A DNA stretch of 64,000 nt, from assembly GCA_036346275.1 (NCBI GenBank), contig CM070721.1:46721594-46785593 (forward strand), read 5' to 3'. Positions 11,362 through 23,595 of this stretch are shown here, piece by piece. The translations under genes were made by a program, and so were the position numbers. Each line of letters opens with the position of its first letter. The stretch's first letter is position 1. Source of the DNA: Otatea glauca. Lineage: Eukaryota > Streptophyta > Magnoliopsida > Poales > Poaceae. A model generated the notes under the pieces. The model was given only the letters and a program-made list of their open reading frames with translations, was not told the DNA's origin and did no database searches.

Positions 11362-13003
11362 TGAAGGACCGAGATGGCGAACAGAGGGGGGGTGAATGGT
11401 CGCAAATAAAAATTCCCCCAAGATACTCCAACAAAAACCTCGACAAGATCGCTCAAAAGGAATTGTGAAAAACCCGAAAAACTAGACAACTATGTGTACC
11501 CCAAGCTTGCATAGATAAGTACCATAAAATATGTGGAGATTTTTGAGTCACAATCCTGGTTGTCTAGTGTCCAAGATAAAGAGGAATCAATTCAAACTCT
11601 TGCTTTTAGAAAGGACATCAATTCAAATCACAAAAGTCACTTTCAGAAAAGCAAAAGCAGAATTTCCAGAACTTGTCCTCAATTTGCACAGGAGGTTGGT
11701 GGGTTTCTGTAGCTCAAAAAAATTTGAGACTTTTTCTCCCTGTGAGGACCAGAGTTATGAAGAACTACACCAAATTTCTCCTCAAAAATACTTTCAGAAA
11801 AAACAGGAAAAATCGAAGAACACAGTCTGGTCAAGAACTTCGAGCAGAAAGTTTGGGACTCGGTTTTCACCTCATGGCGCCCAAACGGTGCAACCAGTGA
11901 ACTCCAAAATTTTTCTACAAGTGGTTATCAGAGTCCCGCACCTCCTCAAATAAGAATCATTAAAAAATGATTTTTCTAGATGTTTACAAAAATCATACAC
12001 TGACTGCTGCGCGAAGAACAAGTTCAGAACAAAGTTGGAACTTGAAAGAAAAGATGTTCTCTACTCAATCCAAGAGTGCAAAAGAGATGTAAAACCATAT
12101 AAACACACTCAAAACATCCAAGATCAGCAGCATTTATAAGGAGAGGAGGCAAATCCAAATTACATGAAAGTAAATTGCGGGAATTTAATTGCGGGAAAGT
12201 AAATGCTGAATTTAAATTGCGTAAAGTAAAGACATAATGTAAATGCGCAAAATAAATTCAGAGGTGGATGGATAAAACTTTCATTTCTGGAAGGGGAGGT
12301 TACAAAGCCTCACATTCGTGTGGGCAAAAGCTCAAATGAGCATCAAAAACCTCAACACCTTCAAGGGAAGGAGGCTACCCCTCCACCCCTATTTATACTA
12401 CTCTTGGGCCACCTACCACCATTGGATGAGTCCCTCAACCCTAGAGAACTCATCTAAGGGCTAGGATTAACCTATACACACAGCCATGCAAGGGCTAACC
12501 CAAAACCCACACACATACCGGGTTTTCTTGCACGGTTTTCAAAGCATACTACCTAGACTCGCTAACCTATCAACTAGACCTCAATCCAACGGCCCTCATT
12601 AATCCACGCGGCATCTAGCTAGCATCATCTCCTTTCCTTGTCTTCTTGACTTGCCCGGACTCCATCTCCGATCATCTTCCGGCGATCTCCCAACCGTTTG
12701 GACCTCCGACGCTCCTCGCCTAGTCCCGGTCATCCTTCGCCTCACCATGACCTAGCACCGTCGCCCTGCAACCATCAAAGACAAGGAAACTCCTCACATA
12801 GCAATGCCCACAAAGATGTGCAATAAACCATCCAACTCATCACTACCGCGTTCATACGACTGGTACTGCCACTCCTAGCAGAGACAACTCAAATTGCTTT
12901 ATTTTGAAAATCAATCCAAATCAAACGCAAACTTGAGCACACCTTGCTCAAATAAAGTCAAACACTCATCACAAACATGGATGGACCTCCACATGGTCCT
13001 TCA
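11362..13003 (-). mobile_element. Nested solo LTR 'A' with TGAAGGACC/GGTCCTTCA ends
   Basis: The element starts TGAAGGACCGAGATGG at 11362 and ends ACATGGTCCTTCA at 13003, so its termini are 9-bp inverted repeats with TG…CA. A perfect 5-bp duplication AAAAT flanks it (11357-11361 and 13004-13008). A TATAAATAGGGG box reads on the minus strand around 12390, which suggests minus orientation. No gag or pol domain is visible. It is 1,642 bp long and shares much sequence with LTR 'B' (14502-19758). The ORF at 11531-11953 inside it has no recognisable domain. Confidence 0.85.
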
Positions 13004-13008
13004 AAAAT

Positions 13009-14501
13009 CGAGAAAAAGAAAAGAAAAAGGGCTGTGTTGCATGGTGACGTTGAAGGTGTAAAATGGCCGAAAACATTTTCCTAAGAAAAGTAGTATTTCT
13101 ACAAAACTTAAGGTGTGCTTTTCAATTTGAAAAATCAGGTTTTCCTTTTGGTTAGATTGATAGGTGGGTCCTACCTTTCAGGATTTTATTATTTCCAAAA
13201 AAGACTAATAGGTGGCGCCAGGCTATGAGTGACACAAATCTAAGAACTGGTTTGAAATATAAATTATGCCATTAGTCCTAACTAGGCCCACATGTTGTAG
13301 ACTCGTAAGAACTAAACATGATCAAATAAATTAAACTAATCCTAATTACATTCTACTCCGACTGACAAAAGGGGCCCACATCCCAGCCACTTAGAATGGA
13401 GCAGTAGCAAAGGTGTCCATGGCTGAGCTCACCGACAACGAGGCAGCAATGGAAGGGCATGGGTGAGCTTGGGAATGGGATGAGGAAACTGTGACGAATC
13501 TTCTGGTGGTCACAATAGCCAGAGAGATGGACAGAGGTGGTGGCACGACGGAGTTGAGCGGTGCATCCTCTCAGGTTGGTGAAGGGCTAAGCGAAAGAGA
13601 GCGGGACAACAAGACTGAGTCATCCCATGAGATAGAGGGCACTTGGGCAAAGCGGTATGAGCTGACTCAGTGTCTAATTTCGTCGAAGGCAAGCCGACAG
13701 CCATGCATTGCGGTGGCGCAGAACAAAGCAACAACAGCAGTTGCACAAACAACCATTTTAGACATGAATAAGCAGAAGGCTAGATTTAGGAGCTTACCAT
13801 CAACTCATCAATGGGTTGACAGTGATAGAAAGGTCTTGTGGCGGTCGAACGATGGAGAATAGGGAAGTGGCAACAAGCCTCATGGTGACAACCTGGTACG
13901 GAGGGGAGAGCTGCAAACTACCATGTGGTTAGGATTAGGAGAGTGCTAGCAGCGTGAAAGCAAACCTATTCAAGGTTGGGGTTCATCGGAGAGGAACCGT
14001 GTGTTAGTGATGGTGGCGGCGAAGAAGACGACGTGAATCCGATGCTATACTGCCCAATCAGTAAAATCGACTAAGTGCTTTTGAAAAGGAGGAAAAAATA
14101 CGCAATGTGACGTGGGTGTTGAGGATATAGCTCACTAGGAAGGGGTGTAGCCTCGGCGGAGCACTGCGGGGAGCACGCACTAGAGCTTGAGACGACGACG
14201 CCGTTTCGGGCTGCTTGGTGAAGGAGAGAGAGCAACCGGACAAAATGGGCTAAAGGCACCGTCGGCTAGGCTTTTATGGTGAGATGAGGGTGAAATGCTT
14301 GTTGAGAACATGCAGCCACACAGGGAGAAGGCATGGTATCTCAAGCGGCGATGGCTTCGGGAAGATGTCGTCTCCGATACGTGGAAGAGGACATCTGAGC
14401 GTGATGATTTGTTGTGTGGGCGCATGGCAAAACGGTGGGCAACGAGATTAAAGACCATTGGCTCAATAGTGCCGAGAGATCTGTCCATGGTAGTTGCATG
14501 G
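13009..14501 (-). other. Middle piece of the outer LTR, no gene recognised
   Basis: This belongs to the 10009-20257 LTR. An open frame at 13491-13862 on plus and others on minus (for example 14180-14578) show no known domain. The minus-strand GC-richer part around 13.4-14.3 kb corresponds in position to the promoter/leader region of the related LTRs. Confidence 0.5.
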
Positions 14502-15107
14502 TGAAAGATCGGAATGGCGATCAGAGGGGGGTGAATGATCCCAAAATAAAATTTTCCCACCTCTTGGATAAATACCACCCAAACAAAGCACTACTTGTAA
14601 ACAACAGAGACTAGAGAAAATAAAAAGCAGTAAAAACTGTGTTCAGAAAACAGCATGACTTCAAAAGCAAAATCAAAGGGATTTTGAATCTAACAATCCA
14701 GTGACCATGCAACTTGGTAGATGTGATCCTTAGGATATCAGGAACCTATTCCAACCATCGATTTGAAGAATCAACGTCAAATTTTCGCCCTTTTTCCCTG
14801 AGAAGGAAAATCCACCAAGAACAAGCAAAAAGCAAATCTGTGATCTAGGCTTGCTCGTGAGATTCTAATGATCAAGATAGACTTGAATGCCTTCTCACAA
14901 GTCACAGCAAGCAATGAATCACAAGAATAAACACCAAAACTCGATTAATCAATAATTCATCATGAAGGGACAAAAGATCGATTTCTTGCAGAACTTGAAC
15001 CAAGATTGCCTAGAGGATTAGGATATGATCTGAGTGGAGATTCATTCAATCAATCTCTCATCCTTGGCAACAAGAATAAGAAGCAAGTACAAGGAGAGGA
15101 GGCAGAT

Positions 15108-18100
15108 TGTCGGGACCCGAATTTGCAAATCCGGACCCTTTGTGTATACCGCACTAGTCCAGGATCACGCTAGTGCACACAGGCTCAACATAGATGCTAT
15201 CATAGTCACACACAGCGAAATATAGCATAAACTTCATTAATTAATAATAACTGTTGTCTTACATGAATAATGCCTCACAGGGCTTAAAAAGAGTATCAAT
15301 GAGAAGCAGCGGAAATAGAATAAACGCAGTGGCGCTCCAAATACCGCCACAGAACAGCCCGACGAGGCTCGGACCCTAAGCATTCGCATCCAAGTAATCC
15401 TCCTCCATGAATGGTATAGATTCCTCTTCTTCTGAAGTTGTTGTTGGGGTGAGTACATAAAGCACTCAACAAGTTGTGCACAACAATGCAAGTCTAATAT
15501 TCTATATGCTTGGCTTAATCCAAAGGAATGGCTAGTAAGGGTATTTTGCAATAAAGCGAGATTTAACAAGAATACAATAAATAGATTGGAAAGCAATAAA
15601 ACAAATCTGAGAATTAATAAATTCAAGATTTCGAAATACACCAAGTTTCCAATCCTAAATTAATTTTCCACTTTCCATGGCACCTTGCCATCCCAACAAG
15701 TTTTTGTTTAACAAAAATCTAACCCTTAAACTGTAATTCTGAGCATTGCCCAATACCGTGAGCACGGCTATTCGAATAGATTGTACACTCTGCAGAGGTT
15801 ATGCACTTTACCCACACGATACAACCAAACACCACCAAGGCGAGTGATCATAACAAAGCCTTTACAATGCTACACCTAGACCCAAGATCGCTCGCTAAGG
15901 TTTCAACATCAAGGGTTAAACCACCACAACAGGCCCCCTCTTGCGCCATGTGAGTTAAACCGCAACCCGGACTCACTATTCACCACGACGTGCATCAAAT
16001 CTAGGTTTCACAAATTATTCACTAGGTGTCCCATTCCGTACATGTGGTTGCAAGAGAGACTGGGTCAAAGGCTTGCAAGGTTAAGTCCTTAAAGTGATTA
16101 AGGCAAGACTTCCACATACCCCCGCCAAACTGGCCCACCTTGGCACACCGCCCTTGCCACTTGCCTCAATCTAAAATCATTACCACCCCGCTTGATTACC
16201 AAGCACCACATGCCATCAACATTTCAATCCCGATGTGTGACCTCCTCGCCACGACAACTTGATATCATTGTGTGACAACACATGACATACCAATTCATAA
16301 ACATTGTTCCATATTACATTAGTCAAGATTAAGTATCGACATTCGGACACATGTGATGACGTGGCATGGCTAAGCAATCTATGACGATCTAACTAGCCCA
16401 TATTGATTATCAACTATAATTCCACATCCTAGGGTGACAAATAGATCATGGCATATAATTGACAAGGTATGGTTTAATTCAAATAGGCATATTATCTAAT
16501 TCCCAGATTAATTGAAATCATTTATACACATAAAATATCATGCATAAAGTTTAAAAGACAAAATAGCGATTTGGTGAAAATTAGGTGCAACATGATCAAA
16601 GCACAACTTGCCTTGGAGTACGTGCTGGTCTTGATTTGAGTTTGGATCTTGAGCGACAAATCATCCTCCTGATCACCGAAAGCGGTTCAACGCCTACGCA
16701 AACGATGCCAAAATAGCAAATAAACACCAAACCAGAGAGCAAACAAACTCCAAAAATAAAATAAAATTCACCAATAAATAGATATTGATTTTAAAATTTT
16801 TAGAAATTTGAATCACTCAAACCGAGTTAAAATGCAAAAGATATAGCCTTTTGAAGTTTGAATAACATCAAAATACAGAAAATAGAATTTCGATTTTTCT
16901 AAATTATTTTTCTATTGAAAAGATCTTTATTGCGCAACGGCGACGTCAGCCCCGACTCGGACCAATCAGCGACGACACGTCGCTCGTCCATGGACTCGGT
17001 CCACGGAATCTCTCGTCCACCGTGGACGCGCCACGGCGCGCCGCACCACGCGCCGACACGCGGCGCAAGATCGATTGGTCGCGACGCCGCCCGTGCCGAT
17101 CTTTCGACACGCTGCGCCGCGTCGCGACGATCCGACGGCCACCGATCTACCCCTACGTGGCTCAATCCCGATCGTCTATTCGGATCTAACGGTTAGAAAT
17201 TTACCCGGCGAAACAACGATGAAGAAGCGGCGTGGCTTGATCTGGATGGTTGGCGAAGATCCAACGGATGCGCTGAAGCTTTCAGACACGGCGGCGGGCT
17301 TGCACCGAGCGGAGGAAGACGACCACCGAACGGCGCTTCGACGCGACTCCGGCGAAGAAGAGGCGGACTCGACGCGACACGACGCGAGGAACTTCTGATC
17401 CGAACCGATTCGGCGGGAGGATGCTCGACGGCGGCGGAGCAGCGCAAAAACTCGCGGCGTCAATGCAAAGAACTACGGCGAGCTCTCGGCGATGATGGCG
17501 TGAAAGCAGCGAAGAGGCTAAAGCCATGGCCGCGCAAGGAACGAGGAACATCGGAGCGCGAGTGCGGCTTTATAGCCTCGGCATGCGCCTGAGGAAGGAA
17601 ACCCTAAATCACGCGCGGCGGCGACAGCGCGGCAGATTCGAAACCGGATCGAGACGACGATCGAGACCGTCCGATCCAAGATGAGCGGCCAAGATTAGAT
17701 CCGAGCGATACGATCCGATCCGCTCTTTCCAAATCCAACGGACGAGATCTAAACTTACCAAAACAACGCTGGCGATCCGACCACTTGATCTCGATCCAAC
17801 GGCTCGCAAAGACTAGGGTTTCGCGAAAGGAGGACCATCCGATCTTCATCCAACGGTCCACACGCGGCAGGCATGGCGGTGAGCGACGCCGACAAAGAAT
17901 GGGTCGCGACGCACGGTCTCGGGCTTGGCCCAAGATCGTTCACTCGATTTTCAAAAGCTTTTGATTTAAAATAATTCCCAAAATTAGATTAATCTATTTT
18001 AAATAATTAAAATATCAGGAAAAATCCCAGAAAATTCTCATAAATACTTTGAGATATTCTGAGCTCAAATAAAATATTTTTGGTAAAACTTTATATTAAC

Positions 18101-18240
18101 TTTATCTATATATATTTAGTTTTCACCAAAGGTTCAATATACTTAATTAAAATAAATTTAGATAATTTCTGGAAAAATCCAAAAAAAAATCACAAAAATG
18201 CACGTGAGCGAAATTATAAGCCAAATTTTGGGATGTTACA
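15108..18240 (-). mobile_element. Long solo LTR 'C' nested in 'B' (3,133 bp)
   Basis: It runs from TGTCGGGACCCGAATTTG at 15108 to TTTTGGGATGTTACA at 18240 and is flanked by a perfect duplication CAGAT (15103-15107, 18241-18245). In minus orientation it starts TGTAACATCCC and ends GGGTCCCGACA. A TATA box (GGCTATAAAGCC, minus) lies near 17570, followed by a GC-rich leader at 16.9-17.6 kb. No gag or pol domain is present. The open frames in the GC-rich leader have no recognisable function. Confidence 0.88.
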
Positions 18241-18984
18241 CAGATCCAACTTGTATAAGGTAAAAGCGAGAATGTAAATACTGGATTTAAATTGCATGAA
18301 GTAAAGACATAATGTAAGTGCAGAATTTAAATTCAAAATTGAGAGAAAGATCTTTGTAATTTCTGGATGGAAATTTTACAAAGCCTCACAACATGTGGGC
18401 AAAGCTCATCAGAGCAACAACAATTTCTCTCAAAACTTCCACACAGGGGAGGCTACCCCTTCCCCTCTATTTATAGTGTCCTCTGATCAATTTCCACCCT
18501 TGGATGTCTTGCTTCAATCCTAAGTCAACTTCCAAGAGCCAGGATTTGTTCCCACACTATCACTCTCAACCACTCTCAACTACTCTCAGGTAAACCCGAA
18601 ACCCACTACCATACAGGATTTTGCACATATTTCAAAGCAAGCTACACTTATCCACTACTCTATCTTCCAAAACTGCAACCCAACAGCTCTCCTTGATCCA
18701 AATAGTGATAAGCTAGCTTCTCCACTGATCTCTTGTCCCTTGGGACTGCACCGACTTCATCTTCGGCTATCTTCCGACGAACATCCGGCCAACTTGAACC
18801 TCCGGCCATCTCATGCCTAGTTCCAGCCTCCCTTCACCTCACCATGACCACCAAATGAAGTCCTACATCCACAAAGACAACAAAACCCTTCTTGGTTCCA
18901 CCATGAACCCTGCGCATCAATTCGATCATGAATTGGGGTTAGAACAGACCAAAACAGGCCAAAACACTTCAACCAAATGCAAAC

Positions 18985-19370
18985 ATTAATCTTCTCAATT
19001 TTTATGATTTTTTATGTTGCTCAGATGAAAAACCTGTCAACATCAAAAGTTGCGTTTTGAAATTATCTACAACTTTCATGTAGAACACATAATTTGTTGA
19101 GCACGGGAAGACCTTCAAAAAGGCATATTACTGCACGCTGTCAAAACTGGTCCGCCGTAAACGTGAAATTCTCTATTAACCTTCTCGATTTTCTATGATT
19201 TTTTCTGTTGCTCAAATGAAAAACTTGTCAACATGAAACAGTTGCGTCTTGAAATTCTCGACAACTTTCATGTAGACCAAATAATTGTTTGAGTAAGGGA
19301 AGACTTTCACAAATGCTAATTACTTCCGATTGTCAAAACCGGTCAGGTGTAAACGTGAAACTCACTGTGA
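18985..19370. repeat. 190-bp tandem duplication inside LTR 'B'
   Basis: CTTCTCAATTTTTATGATTT at 18991 recurs, slightly changed, at 19181. The following text (GTTGCTCAGATGAAAAAC, CAACTTTCATGTAGA) recurs in the same order. Two diverged copies are present. Confidence 0.75.
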
Positions 19371-19384
19371 CTTGGTCCGACGCG

Positions 19385-19560
19385 AAAAAATCAGTTCGGC
19401 GCAAATAGGAAACTCTCTGTTTCCCTCTTCCCTTGGTCCGGCGCAAATGGGAAACTCTCTGTTTTTCATTTCCTTGGTCCGACACAAAAGGAAAACTCTC
19501 TGTTTTCTCATTTTCCTTAGTCCGGCGCAAAAGCAAATCATTTCTACCCCCGTCCGGCTC
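19385..19560. repeat. ~42-bp tandem repeats inside LTR 'B'
   Basis: A unit of the form GGTCCGGCGCAAATGGGAAA followed by CTCTCTGTTTT recurs about four times, at about 19391, 19435, 19476 and 19519. The units are imperfect and 41-44 bp apart. Confidence 0.7.
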
Positions 19561-20262
19561 AAATGCAACTCATGCAACATTTGATCCGACGCAAACATGA
19601 AACCATTAAACTTGGTCTGGCGTAACCTATCATGCCGGCATAAAAAAAACTTCCAACTTGAAATCCATTTTAAATCCAAACTCAAATCTAAGCTATCATA
19701 GATCACATAAAATTAAATACTTATCACAAACATGGATGGATCTTCACATGGTCCTTCACATGGCACGTGGAAGATGAAGCCTATAAATTCGTGGGCTCGG
19801 ACTGTCAGCGTGCGCAGAGAGAAGGTAGGTTTGGCGCGGGGCGTCTTCGCGCGGAGAAAGCGTAAACAGGATGGTGGCTTCGGAGAGTACAGTGCACGTG
19901 CCAAAAATGGCCGGAATAGGATTGGTCTAGGGCGAGGGGAAAGAATTGGGCCCACAAACTGGAAGCGGATTTTTAAATCATTTCTATTGATATAATTATA
20001 TAAACCAAGTTTGAATTTTTTAAAATTAGCAAACTAGCTCTGAAAAATATGAAAATGTTTAGACAGCCACTTTAGATTTTTTAGAACTTAAATAAATTAT
20101 TTCTAGGTTCTATTAAAGTTTTAGTTAATTTTAGAATTCAAAGACCGTGGATGAAAATTAGCAAATAATTTTCTTGTATGCAGAAAATTTTTGAAAATAG
20201 CTCATAATTTCAGAATGCACATTTGGAAATAATTAAGCACAATTTTGGGATGTTACACCTAT

Positions 20263-20797
20263 AAAACCTGAACTTGACATTCGTTCTCTACTCAAGTCGT
20301 GGCTTTCTTTTTTGCAGCGAGTAAACGTAGAGACAATAGGAATTCTTCTTGGACTTGGCTTCGAGACCGATGCTAATATGCATATTGTAGAATCGATCAA
20401 ATTTGCAGTTATCCTTTCTTCAATGCTGACTCGTGACAGCTTCAGTTTCTTACAGAGGAGCAACGCATGGCTTGTAGACATCCTTCTCATGCATCACTGC
20501 AGCTTGCCAATAAACATTTTTTAACCATATCTAATTGATTAGTTTGATATAAGCCAATAAATCACCATAATTATATTTAGACTTTTACTGTTCGATTCGG
20601 GCAGCATAATTTTTATTCATATATTCTGTGATCCTAGGATGCCTACATGCAAACTGATTTTTTTATGATCAAAAGCAATAGCATTCATTAAAGAAAAAAG
20701 CAACAACATACAAATGCACACACACCCTTCACATAGGCACACACACCTACACACATACACATGCATATACGTGCTTGCACATGGTTCCACGAGAGCT
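20263..20797 (+). other. Unique sequence with an exon-like ORF, unidentified
   Basis: After the outer LTR a pyrimidine tract ending in TTTTTTGCAG (about 20308-20318) resembles a 3' splice site. It is followed by an open frame to 20524 that reads VNVETIGILLGLGFETD and continues with a hydrophobic and then a serine-rich portion. The composition looks protein-like, but I recognise no family and found no partner exon. The LTR insertion may have separated it from the rest of a gene. CA-rich repeats follow at 20710-20780. Confidence 0.25.
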
Positions 20798-21073
20798 TAA
20801 GGGTGTGTTTAGTTGCCTGCATGGGTGCTTGAATCTTATGAGTGGATGCAACTGTATCTGTTAGACAAGTGTTTGGTTTCCTGTTCATCCAGGCCAGGTA
20901 GATGCAATTGCATCCACTCATGCAGTATGAAGGAAACACAAAAATTGGGCTTCGCTCTAATACAGGCCCATGAGATGCATAAACAAACAACCAAACAACT
21001 CAATCTGTATCCACTCAAGCAGGCCAAGACTAACCTACATAACTCATACGAGACAGACTAGGGTGGTGCAAAT

Positions 21074-21299
21074 TGTTGGGAAACCCTAATAGCCCATTGA
21101 AGGCCCATGTGGTCCCTTAGCCAAAACCCTAGATGAGCGCTATAAAAGGAGGAGGGGTCCCCCCTAATGTACAAGCATTCATTAGTAATAAAGAATTCCC
21201 GCTGTTGCTCTCCCTAAACACGTGTCTCTCTCTCTTTCTGTTCTCCAATTCAGATCTGTTCGGGAACCCCGGACTATTCGATAGCGAGGTTCCTTAACA
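21074..21299 (+). repeat. 5' LTR of the copia element
   Basis: It starts TGTTGGGAAACCC and ends CCTTAACA. A CTATAAAAGG TATA box lies near 21141, and an AATAAAG polyadenylation-like motif near 21188. CGTTATCGG follows directly as the probable primer-binding region. Confidence 0.9.
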
Positions 21300-22548
21300 C
21301 GTTATCGGACTGAAGCTCACCGAGATCGAATTGAAAAGGTGAGAAAAGGTGGGATTAGCGCTTGAATCTAATCGATACTTTTCTATGCATGCATCTATCT
21401 TACGTGGCACGGCTACAGCGATCGCTCAAGCTAGCCGACATGAAGTTCAAAGATACGCTTTCATCGCTCATCACAGAAAAAAGGAGAAACCGACGTCTTT
21501 GCCTCGGTCTTGGCAAGACGTAGCGGCGGCCGGCGACGCCGTCGCCGCCTCGCCTCGCCCGTCTTTGCCTCGTGCACGCAGCTGCCGCCCCGTCACCGCC
21601 TCGCCGGCCTCGGTTCGACCACCGGACGCGCTGACGCAAGCGGCCGGCCTCGGCCTCCGTGCTCGCCGCGCATGAAGCCAGCCGCGCATGAAGCGACCGC
21701 CTCGGCCTCGTGCCGCTTCGATCGCCGTCGCCGACGTAGTGGCCGGCCTCAGCCCTCGCGCTGCGTCGTCGCCCTCGCCCGCTCGCAAAGCCTTTCGGCG
21801 ACCCGCCGCCGTCGGCTCCCGGGCCCGCTCGCGGCCGGCGCCGTTGCCTCGGGCCCGCTTTCGCGGCCGGCATCGCCGCTGCTTTGGCTCACTGTTCCTC
21901 CACGCCCGCGCCGCGCTCGAGGAAGCGGCCACGCCCCGGCTGGAAGCCGCCGCCAAGACGCCGCCACGCCCGAGCCCGACGCTCGCTGCGCCGCTGCGCC
22001 ATAGCCGTCGGCTCGAAGCCGGCGCCGTCGCCGCCGCCGACCCGTGCTCGCTCCACGCCACCGCGCTGCCCCGGCCCGAGCTCGCATGGAAAGAGAAGCG
22101 ATGGCCTTCTGTGCGCATGAGAAAAATCAAAGAAGCAACGCACGGGAAATAAAGAGCGCAAGAAAAAAGTGGCGGCGGCTTGGGGAAACCCTAGCCGCGC
22201 GCGTGTGGATGGGCCAAAAGGAGCGGGCAAGGCCCAGCTAGCCGTCGGCCGGAAGAAGAAAAAAAAAAGAAAGAAAGAAAAGAAAGAAAAGGGAAAGAAA
22301 AAAAGAAAAATTGCAGAAAATTTTGAAAAATTGCCAGAAAATCAAGAAGATTTATTTGGCTCTGTTTTTAATTTTTCTTGCTTTATTTCTCTATTCTATG
22401 GATTTTTCTTTATGAATTTTGAATTCTTTGCTTTATTTTATATAATGCAATGCACATGTATTTATTTTTCTGCACTTTATGCTTTTTGCAACTATTTTTC
22501 TATCAGATTACACGCAGTAATCTAAACCAGAATTTTGAAATCATGCAG
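21300..22548 (+). other. Copia 5' leader with a GC-rich block and purine tract
   Basis: Between the 5' LTR and gag lies an unusually long leader. 21490-22120 is extremely GC-rich (GCCGCC-type) and unlike the rest of the element. A homopurine tract (AAGAAAG repeats) follows at 22249-22310, then AT-rich sequence to gag. Many long open frames in the GC block are composition artefacts. The block could be acquired host DNA. Confidence 0.55.
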
Positions 22549-23595
22549 ATGTCTGGCATTGTAAATCGTGAGTTTGAAGAACTGGCCCCGCACGGTCAGA
22601 ACTACCTCACTTGGGCATCGGACGTAAAGATTGTTCTTAGGGGCAAGAAGCTCCGTTCAACGATTGGTCTAGGGTCCTCGCAGGACGCAAAACCTACCAC
22701 TGAGCAGAACGATCAAGCTCGCATTTCTCGAGCACCACCTCTCACCACTCTCGAAGAATGAATATATGGTCGAGGAGAGTGCACTTGAGCTTTGGACCGC
22801 ATTTGAAGCGGTTGAAAAGCTCAAGTACACCATCTTGCCCCAAGCACAAGCAAGATTGGGTTCTTTGAGGTTTGCAGACTTGAGCGATGGCGAGTACACA
22901 CCGCCTTGCACAGAATTTGTACCAATCTCTCTCTATGTGGCAAGAAGATCACTGATGAGGAGAAGATTGAGAAAACTCTCTCTACCTTTCACCCTAATGC
23001 TATCCAGAGTGCACGCAGCTATCGTCAGGACGCATACAAGGAGTATAGCGAACTGATTGATGTAATGCAAGTTGCGGAATCGCAAGACGATGTTCTACGC
23101 AAGAACTATGTCTCGCAGCCACCTGGACGAGGCACTGGCACAGAAGTCAATGCCAATAGCTACAAGGTGAGAAAGCCCACTCATAGAAGGAAGGGCAAGC
23201 AGGGTGGAAAAGAGAGACCCTAGGCCAAAGGAAAGTCCAAAGCCCCTGTGAAGAGGGATGACAAAGAAAAGACGCACGCCAAGCCGCATGGACAGCAGAA
23301 CCAGACGTGCTTCAAGTGTGGTACTTGGGGACATTGGTCGAAGATATGTCGAGAATCCAAAGAAGCGATCAACGCATATCAGGCTAAGAAGAAGGCAAAG
23401 GAAAACGCCCCCGCAGAGGCGCACTTCGCCAACATCGGTAATGAAGATGCCATGGATGTAGATACCCCTCTTACCTCATCCTCACAAAATAGCCTGGACA
23501 TCGATGCTGCAGCCATTATTATGGAAAATGAAGAGAAAACTTCTGCAGATGACATAGAAGCAGAAATTAATGCATATTTTACAGATTCTGTTTAA
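22549..23595 (+). pseudogene. copia gag (nucleocapsid), broken
   Basis: The start MSGIVNREFEELAPHG (22549) and following NYLTWASDVKIVL match the N-terminus of grass copia gag proteins. The frame shifts near 22745 and again near 22890. A TAG stop at 23221-23223 separates the C-terminal part. The zinc knuckle CFKCGTWGHWSKIC (CX2CX4HX4C) lies at about 23310-23351. The protein ends EAEINAYFTDSV at 23595. Gag packages the element RNA into virus-like particles. The knuckle itself is intact. Confidence 0.85.

Larger units (their letters stand above)
14502..19758 (-). mobile_element. Nested solo LTR 'B', homologous to 'A', split by another LTR
   Basis: It begins TGAAAGATCGGAATGGCG at 14502 and ends CACATGGTCCTTCA at 19758, with a perfect 5-bp duplication CATGG at 14497-14501 and 19759-19763. 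It is interrupted at 15108-18240 by a different LTR. Its own length is about 2.1 kb. Sequence shared with 'A' includes the start (GGCGATCAGAGGGGGGTGAATG), the GTAAAGACATAATGTAA segment, the GAGGCTACCCCTTCCCC block with a minus-strand TATAAATAG box near 18467, and the terminal CAAACATGGATGGA. Confidence 0.85.
10009..20257 (-). mobile_element. Outer long solo LTR (Ty3/gypsy, TGTAACA…TGACA type), interrupted by three nested LTRs
   Basis: The plus strand runs from TGTCAAGATCACC at 10009 to GGGATGTTACA at 20257, the minus orientation of an LTR beginning TGTAACATCCC. Flanking 5-mers are CGTAT (10004-10008) and CCTAT (20258-20262), a duplication with one mismatch. The remaining own pieces are 10009-11361, 13009-14501 and 19764-20257, about 3.3 kb in total. 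They align with the other family members in this window, for example the GTACACCGTACTAGT region near 10055. No internal retrotransposon domain is present, so this is best read as a solo LTR. Long TGTAACA LTRs are typical of Del/Tekay-type elements; that lineage is inferred. Confidence 0.75.

Noticed and set aside
13491..13862. 123-codon open frame in the outer LTR
   Set aside because: No recognisable family; position inside an LTR and lack of support make it a likely chance frame.
16899..17933. Open frames in the GC-rich part of LTR C
   Set aside because: They sit in an LTR leader, lie on both strands and show no domain; likewise 48101-49322 in LTR E.
21510..22230. Overlapping open frames in the copia leader
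   Set aside because: Extreme GC content leaves all frames open; none has a domain.
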